This document shows, in pieces, positions 47,401-56,525 of a stretch of DNA of 64,000 nt (within the stretch, counting starts at the first letter, position 1; each line of letters begins with the position of its first letter). The position numbers were made by a program, and so were the translations under genes. Location: assembly GCA_036426205.1 (NCBI GenBank), contig CM071573.1, positions 40,131,771 through 40,195,770 of the forward strand. Reading direction: 5' to 3'. The notes below the pieces were generated by a model. It did no database searches. It was not told where the DNA came from and was given only the letters and a program-made list of their open reading frames with translations. The DNA comes from Ascaphus truei. Taxonomy: Eukaryota; Chordata; Amphibia; Anura; Ascaphidae.

Positions 47401-49872
47401 AATGTTTAGGGAAGGCCTCAGTTAACTTTAGCTAGTTCTTTGTAGTTTATTTTGGGTTGCAAGAGCAGTCCCTGTCAGGTGACTAGCCCCTCCTTCGTTC
47501 TAGAACTTGCTGGAACTGGCTAGAACTGTCTAGAACCCACTGACGGGAGATCTGATTGGTTAGTGATGTCTGTATTTTTCCCAGTAACAGAGGCAGTATG
47601 GTGACATCACAGGATTATAAAAGGAGCCGTAGAAGCTTCAAGACCCCAGACTCCTGGAGGACACCAGAGGAGAGGAGTCTCAATGTGTTATGTGTATGGT
47701 GTTAGTAGTTTGTCCTTTATGTGTAACTTTCAATTCCCATTTCACCTTTTTATTCATTTGTAGTCAGAGAAAAGTGTCCCCAGATAGAGAGGGCCTTAAT
47801 ATCTTATGAATATGCCATAACTGTTATCTATTCCTAAAGGAGGACGTGCGTGACAGTTCACAGCAAGGGATCCCTAAACCAGGGTTCCCAAAAACTGTCA
47901 AATCAAGGTTGCTCTAACGTCAACTTTTAAGTATATGCACACCAGGTTGCTAAGTGAAGACTGCTAGGACATTGTGAAGATGATGGGTAGATGGGAACCT
48001 GGGTGGAAATACACCCTTAAACTGAGTCTAAGACGATACCTGGGAAAACTCCAGATCACTGAAGTTATAAAAATGCAGTTCCCTTTAACGGTGGGTAAGG
48101 GAAGGTGATTACAAGCCGGGTGTACATCCCTGGGAAGCTATATGACACCCAGGGAAGAAGTGTATATGAATCATTGTCTTGTCTCAATAAAAGATAACTG
48201 TATTGTCATATAAAAGTCCCTGGCACCCTTCTTACCAGCTTGCAGAACCAGCCAGCCTGAACCCCAGCACCCTGTGGAAAAGGTATGAAAGTCTACACTA
48301 ACTTACATCACTATTATTCACACTTGTGACCCTCCTTAAAGTAAGAGCCGGGCAAGGAGGGGTTACATAGGAATGGACCAGAAGAAAGGGTTGGTACACT
48401 CAAACATTGATGTTGCCCTCCCCCCCTTTATGTTGTATTAGTGTATTTTCTACTTTTTTCACCTTTTTCACCTTTTTGGTTGTACAGTATAGGTTGGATT
48501 GTTTATCGCGATAGGCATAATTTTTTTCTCCCTTTCTTTGGGATCATCTTAACCTTAGCTGAAGTTTTTTTGATTAATTTTTGTGCGATGTATTTCTGTG
48601 TATCAACATTTTCATTAAGTAAAAATTCTTGACTACCTCAACAGAGCGTTCATGTATTTGTTTATCCGAGTGTGGAGAATATCATTGTATTCAATAAATT
48701 CATGTGTTCATGATATAAATGAGATGTATACTCTTACCCTGCACATGTTTGACACCCAGTTATCCTCTGCTTTGTCCGCCATCCCATGTACAATGAAGCA
48801 CGTCTTTCTAGTTGTTTGGAAGGATGAGGCTTTAATGCTGGTCACCAATTTAGCACTGATCTCCTGGAAGGAAACAGGTGTAATGTTTAAATGTCCAAGT
48901 TATCCTCACTACTGCCAAGAGATGGTGAGACAGGCTAGAGTTTGCGTAACTTTGGCTCCATCTCCTGCTAAAAATACTACCTTGAAAAACCCAACCACTT
49001 TGCATACAGAGGACACAGGAAGCTGCCAAAAGGAAAATTACATAATATTTACTTTATATTCATTGTAATGGTAGGTAAATGAATTTAACTTTTAAATAAG
49101 TCCGGCTAAAAAGAAAGCCAGCCAGAAAGAAACTGAACTGAAAGTAAAAGTACAGAAGGGGTAGTGTTGAGTGGTATCCAACCAGCCATCAGCTGAGACT
49201 GTGGGTCCGACCACTTGGATACAAATAACCCAACTAAGCATTTGCATGTGCTGGTTTAAAAGCTATAGGAAGACTGTTGGCAATAGAGATGGGCGAACTT
49301 TTTGCCAATATTCGAATCTGCTGGAGTTTCTTCGTATGTTTAACTCTTAGCCAAATCGCCCCAAAAACGTTTTCATTTTTCATTTGATAATGCGAAAATT
49401 GGACTGTGAAAGTGGAAATATTCTTATTTATGCTTTTAAGCACACCTAAGACAGGGAGACTTAGGAGGAACTGCTGCTTTGATGGTTTTCGATTTTCGAA
49501 TAACAAAAGGTTTGAACAAATTGAGTTTGTGAAGAAATAGAAACGTGTGTCCAAAAGATTATGTGCCAAACTGTGACACATGCACCCATTATAGTTGGCA
49601 CCTCCATTGCTGAAGGTTTATTAGGATACTGTGATCTCTTCAGAGCAGGACTCACAATACCTGGGCTACTTTCACAAGACATAACTAAGTCAATCAAGTA
49701 TCAGAACATTGACAAACCTGCTTTTGATTGGAGTTCTCCCTGGTGTAGAGGAAGAAACGGGTGTTTATGGTTTCCGGGGTCCAGGGCAATGCTGGCAGTG
49801 GTCTCTGCAGGGTCCCAGACCATGGGGGATCATCTGAGAAGCAACCTAGGGTCCCGTAGCAGACCTCTTTAC
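24277..49872 (-). CDS. Pancreatic lipase-family gene (lipase A), ten exons
   Basis: Ten exons on the minus strand encode about 426 residues that follow vertebrate pancreatic lipase (PNLIP/PNLIPRP) from the first residues after the signal peptide to the PLAT domain. The family hydrolyses triacylglycerol or galactolipid and is secreted. The catalytic Ser is in GHSLG, the Asp in SALDA (usually GLDP) and the His in CNHLR, so the triad is complete. The intron phases are consistent through all junctions. The lid between its two Cys is 21 residues including both Cys, against 25 in human PNLIP. Not found are the signal-peptide exon (expected above 49.9 kb) and the last exon of about 22 residues (below 24.2 kb). 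I cannot choose between PNLIP and a related protein. No internal stop or frameshift was seen in these exons. Confidence 0.93.
25315..25697. mobile_element. hAT-like MITE, third copy
   Basis: Left end CAGCGGTGCGCAAACTGGGG and right end AAAGTTTGCTCACCCCTG match the element at 347-688. The flanks GTATAGAT and GTCAAGTT agree at only 5 of 8 positions. The interior is different and contains a minisatellite. Confidence 0.75.
25424..25523. repeat. 20 bp minisatellite
   Basis: About five units related to ACACACTCACAGCACATTC, lying inside the hAT MITE. Confidence 0.85.
26503..26556. repeat. (CATGTATCC)6 tandem repeat
   Basis: Six exact copies of a 9 bp unit. In one frame it reads Met-Tyr-Pro repeats, but no gene structure surrounds it. 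Confidence 0.95.
27049..27160 (-). CDS. Lipase A exon: PLAT domain start
   Basis: 112 nt, phase 1 to 2. [18 protein letters not shown] and KQYEVI open the PLAT/LH2 domain, which binds colipase in pancreatic lipases. The family WRYKVSVTL stretch is fully kept. Acceptor TTCCCCTTCAG, donor GTACGT. Confidence 0.93.
27751..27880 (-). CDS. Lipase A exon: end of catalytic domain
   Basis: 130 nt, phase 0 to 1. [19 protein letters not shown] is the Cys-rich family motif, and QTFYLSTGG precedes the hinge to the C-terminal domain. Acceptor CCTTCTCCAG, donor GTAAGT. Confidence 0.93.
28874..28992 (-). CDS. Lipase A exon: end of lid and catalytic histidine
   Basis: 119 nt, phase 1 to 0. [19 protein letters not shown] closes the lid and carries the catalytic His in CNHLR. 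The segment between the exon start and that Cys is about four residues shorter than in human PNLIP and lacks the WEGTRD part. Acceptor TTATTCACAG, donor GTAAGT. Confidence 0.93.
29249..29263. repeat. 15 bp target site duplication of element E, left copy
   Basis: TTGTTTGTATATGTT, identical to 30985-30999. The palindrome begins at the next base. Confidence 0.75.
29646..29980. mobile_element. GC-rich MITE nested in foldback element E
   Basis: 335 bp, very CpG-rich, starting GGCCTTGCCCC and ending GGGGCCTTACC. It is flanked by TAA at 29643-29645 and 29981-29983. The opposite palindrome arm keeps the uninterrupted site (complement of GTGGATAATTCGG near 30437-30450), which fixes both boundaries. 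A 3 bp TAA duplication suits PIF/Harbinger-type elements; the TIRs are too short to be sure. Confidence 0.75.
30170..30216 (+). ncRNA. Hammerhead-ribozyme-like motif (element E)
   Basis: CTGAGGA (30177-30183) is followed by a GGAAG/CTTCT helix II with a 6 nt loop, then GAAAC (30201-30205) and GCGTA. The core boxes are intact. Helix III is again just AC/GU around GC. Helix I is weaker (ACC/GGT with a mismatch next to the core). Predicted cleavage follows A30210. It sits between the two arms of element E. Confidence 0.6.
30985..30999. repeat. 15 bp target site duplication of element E, right copy
   Basis: Second copy of TTGTTTGTATATGTT, after the non-palindromic tail. Confidence 0.75.
31526..31708. 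mobile_element. Palindromic hAT-like MITE, best copy of GGATATCC family
   Basis: 183 bp, with ends CAGGGATGGCCACCTCCAG and GGAGTTGGCCACCCCTG, flanked by an exact 8 bp duplication GTTTAGAA (31518-31525 and 31709-31716). It is nearly a full-length palindrome with GGATATC in both halves. Non-coding. Relatives are at 16118, 17703, 23957 and 36791. Confidence 0.9.
32040..32470 (+). pseudogene. ERV integrase remnant
   Basis: SDWWVPG is followed by [13 protein letters not shown], the second half of the HHCC zinc-binding domain of retroviral integrases. After a stop, a shifted frame continues with an IIELP-like start of the catalytic core and an [12 protein letters not shown] motif further on. At least one stop and one frameshift disrupt it. 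Confidence 0.7.
32496..32941. mobile_element. TTAA-flanked MITE nested in the ERV
   Basis: TTAA at 32492-32495 and 32942-32945 flanks inner ends AACTGCAGTTCAGTC and GACTGAACTGCAGCT, clear inverted repeats. It shares its terminal AGCTGCAG with the MITEs at 10629 and 14368, and inserted after the retrovirus. Confidence 0.8.
34019..34258 (+). pseudogene. ERV envelope transmembrane-subunit remnant
   Basis: It starts near a Cys-x7-Cys pattern that corresponds to the CX6CC motif of gammaretroviral envelopes with one Cys changed to Arg. Next come a heptad-like helix, a WFGSLG segment before the membrane, and a C-terminal hydrophobic anchor of about 22 residues. The frame stops at 34258. The upstream envelope is not readable as one frame. 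Confidence 0.7.
34600..35100 (+). mobile_element. ERV 3' LTR
   Basis: A GTATATAATG box lies near 34911, an AATAAA polyadenylation signal at 34997-35002 and a TGT-rich stretch follows, in the spacing expected of U3-R-U5. It directly follows the envelope remnant. The exact ends were not fixed. Confidence 0.6.
35428..35466. repeat. (TAA)n microsatellite
   Basis: About 13 TAA units. A shorter (ATT)n lies at 33287-33311. Confidence 0.95.
35822..35929 (-). CDS. Lipase A exon: start of lid
   Basis: 108 nt, phase 1 to 1. [12 protein letters not shown] is the family's GH.DF.PNGG motif. [17 protein letters not shown] begins the lid after its first Cys. Acceptor CTCCTGCAG, donor GTAAGA. Confidence 0.94.
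36041..36151 (-). CDS. Lipase A exon: catalytic aspartate
   Basis: 111 nt, phase 1 to 1. With the preceding exon it reads SALDAARL, where most family members have GLDPAEP; the catalytic Asp is kept. [17 protein letters not shown] follows, a close family match. Donor GTAACA; the acceptor polypyrimidine tract is weak. Confidence 0.92.
36727..37179. mobile_element. Inverted-repeat element interrupted by an expanded MITE
   Basis: AATGTATTCATTTAACCTGG at 36727 is repeated inverted at the right end, finishing at 37179. Between these arms sits a GGATATCC-family MITE (36791-37128). The CR1 LINE starts at once on the right side. Confidence 0.65.
36791..37128. mobile_element. GGATATCC-family MITE with internal 30 bp tandem expansion
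   Basis: Both family ends are present, but the segment around CACAGGTGGCTCAA is repeated about six times with a period near 30 bp (36845-37020). The normal copy at 31526 has one unit per half. The repetitive Gly-Gly-Ser frames across it are not a gene. Confidence 0.8.
37180..39620 (+). mobile_element. CR1-type LINE, 5'-truncated
   Basis: Broken frames at 37169-37675, 37973-38521, 38588-39031 and 39037-39444 run in order. The first holds the GNSDHNMV motif of the APE endonuclease. The second holds [24 protein letters not shown] and [11 protein letters not shown] of the reverse transcriptase. FADDTKL, the catalytic motif, lies just after at 38570-38592 behind a small deletion. The third has [14 protein letters not shown]. 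The 3' end reads ACTATGTATGTAACTATGT, a CR1-like terminal repeat. Stops and shifts make it inactive. Confidence 0.9.
39790..40963. repeat. Unclassified GC-rich repeat next to a lipase A splice site
   Basis: About 1.2 kb unlike the A/T-rich intron around it, with CpG-rich sequence at 40690-40930 and a (CAATAA)-like patch near 39945-39985. The minus strand would start TGTAACTG, as many LTRs do, but I found no matching second LTR or target duplication. Its right edge is about 3 bp from the donor of the catalytic-serine exon. Confidence 0.4.
40967..41075 (-). CDS. Lipase A exon: catalytic serine
   Basis: 109 nt, phase 0 to 1. [18 protein letters not shown] carries the nucleophile elbow GHSLG. 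The exon ends in GIRRIS with one base of the next codon. The donor is GTATGT, and repetitive GC-rich sequence starts within a few bases of it. Confidence 0.94.
41290..41890 (+). mobile_element. LTR-like block with TATA and AATAAA
   Basis: GTATATAAGAGG at about 41600 and CTAAATAAAAGG at about 41842 are spaced like the promoter and polyadenylation signals of an LTR. No protein follows that I can identify. Boundaries are approximate. Confidence 0.4.
41900..43620. repeat. Region bounded by a 140-180 bp direct repeat
   Basis: ATGAAGTACCAGTCTGTCCC to the ATGCAGATCTCCCGTAAGGG end at 41953-42080 recurs at 43492-43605. The sequence between carries a degenerate tandem repeat and no recognised protein. 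It may be the inner part of an LTR element or a composite repeat. Confidence 0.6.
42388..42790. repeat. Degenerate tandem repeat, about 100-130 bp unit
   Basis: Four units start near 42388, 42526, 42624 and 42714. Each has GTGTGG, then CTTGAAAGACAGCACCC or a variant, then a TGGGACTAC-like stretch. Confidence 0.7.
43960..44230 (+). mobile_element. LTR-like fragment with TATA box
   Basis: GGGTATATAATACTGC near 44060 lies downstream of a short GTGACATCACC patch. Similar layout to the blocks at 41.6 and 47.6 kb. No coding sequence. Confidence 0.3.
44990..46370 (-). mobile_element. LTR-like block, minus strand
   Basis: On the minus strand a GGGTATAAAAGCTGAC box follows a long C run near 46110-46125. 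The sequence 5' of it begins TGTTACATG, LTR-like. Nothing readable as a protein. Confidence 0.35.
46403..46543 (-). CDS. Lipase A exon: core beta-strand exon
   Basis: 141 nt, phase 0 to 0. It encodes [16 protein letters not shown] and [11 protein letters not shown], the counterpart of the VNC.CVDW...QNIRIVGAE region of the alpha/beta hydrolase fold. Acceptor TTTATCAG, donor GTAAGG. Confidence 0.93.
46810..46925. repeat. Interspersed repeat fragment
   Basis: GCCGGATTACCCATTAGGCA and GGCACGTGCCTAGAGGCCCC look like the conserved head of an amphibian interspersed repeat. Family not assigned. Confidence 0.35.
47400..48375 (+). mobile_element. LTR-like block with TATA and AATAAA
   Basis: GGATTATAAAAGGAGCC at about 47613 and TCAATAAAAGAT at about 48184, with the right end GGGGTTACA. 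The spacing fits an LTR with a leader, but no partner LTR or protein is seen. It lies in the lipase A intron between the first two mature-protein exons. Confidence 0.4.
48738..48863 (-). CDS. Lipase A exon: oxyanion-hole region
   Basis: 126 nt, phase 0 to 0, 42 codons, the same length as I expect for the human exon. It contains [18 protein letters not shown], equivalent to the HG loop of the oxyanion hole. A Cys replaces the usual Arg before FI.HG. Acceptor TTCCTTCCAG, donor GTAAGA. Confidence 0.92.
49718..49872 (-). CDS. Lipase A exon: mature N-terminus
   Basis: 155 nt, entering in phase 1 and leaving in phase 0. It begins [19 protein letters not shown] and ends with [15 protein letters not shown], matching the start of mature pancreatic lipase including its first disulfide pair. 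Acceptor CTCACAG, donor GTTTGT. Confidence 0.93.
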
Positions 49873-49894
49873 CTGTGAGACACAAATCAAACAT

Positions 49895-51540
49895 TGTAGC
49901 AAGTCTGTGTGAGTGATGAGTGCTGAGAAATGAATAATACTACAGTAATGAAAAATATATATTTTACTTTCAATTAGATGTTTTTCTTTCATACATCTGA
50001 TGCCGTTTTTTTGCCGCAAATTGCACTATTTTGCCTCGACACACAGACCTGATAATGACTACAAAGATTGAATGATGTCATTCTGATACGGCCCATGAGT
50101 CATTGCTTCAACCATTTGAGTTTCAGGGATTTTTTTAGCTACAAAACCCCCAATATTATGAATGTGATACTGTATGCAAATGTTGAGGTATTACAAATAG
50201 ATAATGCTTTGGCTCGTTTGTTCACTTTGCAGCTTTTTCTGTGAAGAAAAGCTGTTAAGCATTAGCTTACAGTGTCAACAAACACCCACGTGTACACATC
50301 CTTAAAGCTGTCTTTTTTTAAGCCGTTTGCTTAGTTTCCTTCAGGCGTTTGGCTCTTAACACCTTCTCTTCTGTAAGAGGATATTGTTCAGCCAGTTCTG
50401 CTCTCTTCTTTCCATTGGCATTATCTCTAGTAGGAATTGAAGCATGAGTTATAAGCCGCAGCATTGTAGATTGGAGTCAGATAACAATAATGAGTAATGA
50501 CCTGAAAGTTTGTTACATTGGTCAATATTTACTAAGTGCTACTAAACTGTAAGGCACTTTACGGCTTATTTATGACCCTGCATGTTATTTTTAATCACAT
50601 GCCATCTGGTGGTCAAACAGAAGAATGCAGGCTTTCCATAGGGTGTTTATGAGGACGGAAAAGTGGCGCTGAAAAAGCAAGAGGAGCACCGTGGCGTCAA
50701 ATTATAGAAATCTCCCGGGCGCCAACCTGGAACAAACTGGTGTGAAAAAATGCACCAGATTTATGAAATGTAAAAAAAACCAAAAAAACACACTGCATTC
50801 AGTTGAGTTTCTTCTAATTGAAATATCTCGTGCTGTTTTTTGCTGAAATTTTGTAGAGTTTGATATACAGAGCAATATGAATCTAAATTATACATGTGCA
50901 TCTATGTTTTCAGGATGTAAAGAGCAGGGTTAGTGACGGCCTTCAGTATGTGTGCTACAGAAAGTGGCTTACTGCAACTCAGTGTAACAATATGAGTTCT
51001 GATATAGAAATCGTTTGTATCTGTGTGATCTCGGTGAGTGAGCTTAGTTGGCAAATTGCCCTGTATTTCAGGAAAATCCCCGAACTTTGATGCACTTCGA
51101 TAACCACCTGTGACTGTACTGTTTTCTCATGTAAATGGCATGAAAGGGAATGCATGATGAATTTATTTTTAATTTTATTTGTATACCTGTCTCTCTCTAA
51201 CAGAAGTGATTGCAATAAGCTGTAGCAAACACTGACGTGTAGACAGCTGCTTTCTGTGTAGAGATAGTCACTCATACATTGGAATTATATCCTATCAAAC
51301 GAAAATGTAGAAAAAATAAATAAAAAAGATTTCTGTACAGTACTAATAACTGGCAGATTTGGGCTGTCAGAGGGGACAGAATAAATGCTATGATGACCAA
51401 AAGCCATTTTCACTACGACAAAAGCATCTTTACATGACCTTAAAGAGTGCAATGTTAAATGACATTTAAGCTAAAATTGTTGCACATATTGTATGGGCAT
51501 TGCGCCACACTTTGGCTAAACTCCAGCATGAGACAAATAA
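49895..51540. other. No exon found upstream of lipase A exon 3
   Basis: The signal-peptide exon of lipase A should lie here or further right on the minus strand, but I see no Met-Leu-rich start followed by a donor in phase 1. The rest shows nothing recognisable. Confidence 0.4.
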
Positions 51541-52539
51541 GGAAGGAGCTGAGAGTTACTATAATGTGTCTGAGTCTGATACAGGTAAAGTAAAGCGATC
51601 ACACTTACCTTTAATCATCCCCAGCATTAAAAGTGAAGTGAGCAATAGCACCAGCATCTTAAAGAAAATAAATATTGAGGATGATCATTTGCTTTTCGAT
51701 TTTCTGAATGTTTCCCTAACATTGTTCTTTTTGCAGTTATATGGGGAAAACCCTTTTCTGAGTTTCACAGGAGGACAATAGGACAATATACACCGTGATC
51801 GTATTCTCCAGACAGAATGAACGAGTTAAACAAATAGGTTTATTTGGACAGGAGTCAATAGGCACAACACAATATTACAATAACTCCCCGAAACAGAGGT
51901 TACATGGGGGAATCCTAGCTAACTAGGTACTGAGCGCTGCTTTAATAGGCGTATGCAAGTCAGCTTCCAGTCTCCACAGGATTCTGGTCCCTCATGTGCT
52001 TGTGGATGCTACTCGCAGAATAGAAACTTCAACTGTTCCACTCGTCTACTCAACCGAGCCTTGCTTCCGTATCTCCGGCACAAACCTCAGAGATCCACCA
52101 ACTAACCAAAGTCAGGATGGACTCCTGGTAGCTTGAGGAACTGAGATCAGCAATGGCTGGGTTTAACCTTTACTATTATAGCCTCATTGTTCTTACAGTC
52201 ACACACCTTCCATAATACACCAAATATAAGATGTTTGGATTAATCTTTGAGATAAATTGATTACACAACAAAAGTTATTTTATTTTTAGTGGATACAAGA
52301 ATTAAAATACTGATTTTTGAAAGTAATTTCCAGTTATATAACAATTCCTCAATATTAATATTTATAATATACATGGTACAGTTTTAGCTTTTTTTTTGGC
52401 CAATAGAATAAGCCCTGCAATCTTTGACAAAGACCAGAAGAGAAATACTTAAAGCAGTAACTCAACAGTTAACTAGATTTACACAATAAAACAACCAAGA
52501 ATTATATTTGTAATAAATATACCTATAGACAAAGAGGCC

Positions 52540-52686
52540 CATATTTACTAAGCAGTGTTGTGCTAGAAGACACATTTAGGCACTGCGGGAAACCATACAA
52601 CCCATTCCTTTGAATAAGTCATATGGTGTTGTCAGGAGATAGAAGGCGTCTAATGGAATAGCACTGCTTAGTAAAAATGGCCAGAA
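52540..52686. mobile_element. Palindromic MITE (GGCCCATATTTACTAAGCAG family)
   Basis: Left end GGCCCATATTTACTAAGCAG and right end CTGCTTAGTAAAAATGGCC are inverted repeats about 147 bp apart. A fragment of the same family recurs at 53194-53215. Confidence 0.65.
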
Positions 52687-52805
52687 GTGTTAATAAAAGT
52701 ATATAGCAAAATTCTAGCAGGTATTCAGATGTGCTATGTAACCTGGGCTCTGTTTCCAAAGGAACACGTTTTTGTATGGACAGATGTATTGGGTGGAGTT
52801 CTGAT

Positions 52806-53155
52806 TAGTGATGTACCGAGTACCAGGAAATTACCCGGTACCCGGCGCTTTTTCATTACCCAGACCCGGCAACTGAGAAGCCGGCTATCCAATAGGAACG
52901 CTCCTGCTCCGGTCACATGGTTCCCCGGCCCACACTGCTATCTACTTGTAATTGATTCCTGCTGCTCCCACGCTGGCTGAATACAGACTTGGGATGCTGC
53001 TACCACCACAGGACCTCTGCTGACCTTCCTACATGTCGCCGCGGTCTTTCTCCATCCTGCAGGTAAGTACCATCCAGGTAACCGGGTACCCGGCTGGGTA
53101 GAACAATTGATTTTGCCCGGGTACCTGTTTTTTTTTTTGACCCGGTACAACACTA
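52806..53155. mobile_element. hAT-like MITE with proven empty site
   Basis: 350 bp, ends TAGTGATGTACCG and CGGTACAACACTA, flanked by GTTCTGAT (52798-52805) and GTTATGAT (53156-53163), an 8 bp duplication with one change. The paralogous sequence near 6463-6480 has one GTTCTGAT and no insertion, which confirms the boundaries. GGTACCCGG motifs recur inside. Non-coding. Confidence 0.92.
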
Positions 53156-54265
53156 GTTATGATTATTCTGCTAAGGTATTCTGGGAAAGTTGCAGGCCCA
53201 TATTTACTAAGCAATGCTAGGCCATTCAGCAACCTTACAGCCCATTATGCCCTTTGTTTGACAATAAAACGTAGCAAAATGGCCTGGCTTTTCCCCATGA
53301 TGCTGTTGATCAAAACACCTAGTGCTAACCACCTGTTCAAAATACAAAGGAATTTTTCCCTTAATCTCGAGCAATGCATTATTGCACCTCCACTGTGGTA
53401 GGGATGAGAATACTGGGGTTGTTTAAATTTCTGAAAATTATTTCTGTTCAAAAATAAATTGCAGTACCCAGGTAATAAAATATAATCATGGTTAGCATTG
53501 ATAGGAAAGGAAATCCCTGGAGCTACCACATGATTAGAACTACAATTGATCCTAAACATGACTCTATTATGAGGAGTAACTTACTTTTGCAGTCGAGTCC
53601 CAGCAAAGTCAGGGCAGCACCACTCTGTAATGTAACCGCCTCTGCCTTTTATTCTCAATGCCAGAAACAAGGTAGGTGGGAAGAGATCAGATCCCTCCGA
53701 GCATTGGCCGAATAAAGACACGACAGCACTAGTGTGCAAATAGTATGTGATGCAAATGCAGATCTCATGTGAAGGGACAAACAGTAATTACTTACTATGG
53801 GAAGTATCCCTATGTTGCACTATGCAAATCTAGTGTTGAAACCTGGGAACGGATAGGGACATGACGGGAGGAATTGGGCATTTTAACCATCCCTGAGAAT
53901 AATGTATTTGTAGATAATTGTTGACACTTTCTGCTCTTAGAGAAGTGGGACTCCATTATAACAGTCACAATGTTAGTGCAAGACCATCTTTATATGTATA
54001 GTGCAAGACCATACAAAGGGTTAAAGCAGCAATTCTTGTTAGATTGGGAAATGTGAGAATAAACGTTTTATAACAATGACAATGAGGGGTAAATTCATGA
54101 AAGTGTCCTACGCATTTGGTTTGTGCAGCTATGTGTACAGGAGATTATTGTATTTGGCATTCAATAGTCATAAATCTACTTAAAATTAGAGATTTTTTAC
54201 TTCATCAGGATTTTTTCTCTTGATGTTGGCAGGTGGTTAGAAGACATTAGGGACTTCCAGTATGG

Positions 54266-54731
54266 CACCAGAGGGTGAAGTCACATCCCCCTTAGCTCCT
54301 GCAGCCCCCCTGCTCCTACACAGATCAGCATCTTAAACAACCAGAACAAATTATTTAAGGCAGTAGATAAAAACTCACTGAATGATCCTGTGAACAGCAA
54401 AAAGCAGGCAGACTTTGCATGCTCCTGTGAGGGGGAGATACGAGGACAGTAACTTTAAAAGTAAGGAAAAGCATTTATATGGAGACATTTATCTCTAGGC
54501 AGACACAGATGCCCCCCAAATGTCAGCAAAAGCAGATGAGAGCTGGGAGAAAGTCAGAGCACCCCCTGGATGGCTTCCAAGCAAATGGAGGAACTGCATG
54601 CAGACCCAGAGGAATCAGAGGTGTCTTTAAAGGCAGAAACTCCCAGGGACTATGGTGAGTTAGCCAGGGCTGTAGCAAAAGTATTCATGCCTGCTTTAAA
54701 TGAGCATTATGAAAAATTACAAAAATCCTTA
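54266..54731. other. Flank of the Gmr1-like element
   Basis: A 69-codon open frame (54570-54779) runs into the LTR. It contains KAETPRDYGELARAVAKV, which reads like a transposon-derived protein, but I cannot assign it. Confidence 0.3.
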
Positions 54732-55114
54732 TGTTGCTGGGTACATGCAACCACACGTGGGTTTCTTGCAAAGGCTTAATTATTGAGCCTTAAAAATATG
54801 GCACACAAAAACAAAGCAGCTTCATTTCAGTATATAAAACAGAAAATAGGTGCTGAGCGGGGCTTGGCCCTTTTCCCAACAAGGGCTGTTTCGATTCCAG
54901 CGTAACAGTACAGCAAACAGTTCATCAAAATAGTATTTTGAAGACAGACCTTAGCAGTAGTTCTCTCTCAGCAATTCAGTATCTCTCACTGGATCAGACA
55001 GCCTGCATGTGTGTGCAGCCTGGGGTTTTGAAAGCTCTTTGATGAGGCAGCTGGGACCAGACTAATTGCCAAGAGCTTCCAAGCTGAATATTAACCTGGT
55101 CACTGCTGCACTGC
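54732..55114 (-). repeat. Gmr1-like 3' LTR
   Basis: 383 bp, matching 59647-60016 closely except for a small insertion near 54780. On the plus strand it starts TGTTGCTGGGTACATGCAAC. Confidence 0.9.
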
Positions 55115-55118
55115 GGAC

Positions 55119-56357
55119 CTAAACATAGGTCTGCCAGGCATAGGGCTGGTGACGTTCATTCACCTTGTCACATTCCTCCCCTGTTCGTGTGTGGCTGGGG
55201 CCACGCACGGCTGAAGCCCGACCATCCACCCCTTCTCTAGAAAATAAATCAGCATTGGCATTTTCTTTTCCAGGCCTGTGCTGAATCTCAAACGAGAAGG
55301 GTTGGAGGGCCATATACCACCTGGTCACCCTAGCATTGGAGTCCTTCATAGTATTTAACCACTTTAATGGAGCATGGTCTGTTACCAACATAAAATGGAC
55401 TCCCGCCAGGTAGTGCCTCAAGGCCTCGATTGCCCACTTTACTGCGAGGCACTCCTTCTCAATTACTGAGTAGTTTGTTTCACTTGGGAACAATTTCCTA
55501 CTCAGAAAAAGGATCGGATGTTCCACTCCCTCAAACTGTTCTGAGAGCACTGCCCCTAGCCCTATCTCTGAGGCATCGGTTTGCACGATAAAAGGCTTAT
55601 CAAAGTCTGGGCTTCTAAGGACGGGACCCTCTGATAGACACCTTTTTACCACCTCAAAGGCTATCTGACACTGCCTTGACCATACCACTTGTGTAGGGGC
55701 ACACTTTTTTGTGAGGTCTGTTAGTGGGGCTGCAACTTCCAAGTAGTTGTGGATGAACCTCCGATAATATCCTGCTAAACACAACAGGGAGCGTACCTCT
55801 GTTTTTGTTCTGGGGGTCGGAACTTCTTTCAGGGCAGCTACCTTATCGGCTAGTGATCTTACTTTTCCACCTCCCACTGCATACCCTAAGTACTTGGTTT
55901 CCGCCTTACCTAAGGCACATTTCTTAGGGTTGACTGTGAGCCCTGTCTCTCTTAGAGACTTGAGGAATGCTTTCAGCCTATTTAGATGGGCCTGCCAGTG
56001 TTTACTATAAATGACAATGTCATCTAGGTAGGCTGCGGCATAAGCCCTATGGGGTCTCAGCACCTTATCCACGAGTCTCTGAAATGTGGCTGGAGCTCCA
56101 TACAGTCCAAATGGCATTGTCACAAACTGGTATAAACCCATGGGAGTGGCAAAGGCTGTTTTGCACTTGGACTTTTTCTCTAAAGGTATTTGCCAGTATC
56201 CTTTTGTTAAGTCCAGCGTGGATATATATTCCGCGTTACCAAGGGCGTCAATTAACTCGTCCACCCTTGGCATCGGATATGCGTCAAACTTGGATACCGC
56301 ATTGACCTTTCGGAGGTCCACACAAACTCTTACCTTCCCATCAGGTTTAGGGACCAT
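55119..56357 (-). pseudogene. Gmr1-like reverse transcriptase-RNase H
   Basis: A 412-codon uninterrupted frame. Visible RT motifs are MVPKPDGKVRVCVDLRKVN, STLDLTKGYWQIPL and YLDDIVIYS. RNase H follows with VQTDASEIGLGAVL, EKECLAVKWAIE, VTDHAPLKWL and ADLFSR, so the acidic residues are present. Just upstream two in-frame stops (TGA and TAG, each one C-to-T change from a sense codon) cut it from the preceding part. The frame ends at the LTR with no integrase after it. Confidence 0.92.
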
Positions 56358-56525
56358 AACTAGTGGACTACACTACTCACCTCATGATTCCTCAATCATG
56401 CCTAAGTGTAACATTTCTTGTACCTCCTTCTCTACCAGGGTCTTATGGCTTTCAGGCAACCTGTAAGGATGAGAACGTACTTTTACACCAGGTGCTGTCT
56501 CTATCACATGTGAAACTAAATTAGT

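Larger units (their letters stand above)
51545..54265. repeat. Long duplicated segment, copy B
   Basis: Collinear with 5478-9810. Compared with copy A it carries a hAT MITE (52806-53155), lacks the GT tract and has single-copy bases where copy A has a G17 run. It lies between the divergent lipase genes. Confidence 0.85.

Noticed and set aside
49900..54200. Search for the signal-peptide exon of lipase A on the minus strand
   Set aside because: No Met-Leu-rich start with a phase 1 donor was found.
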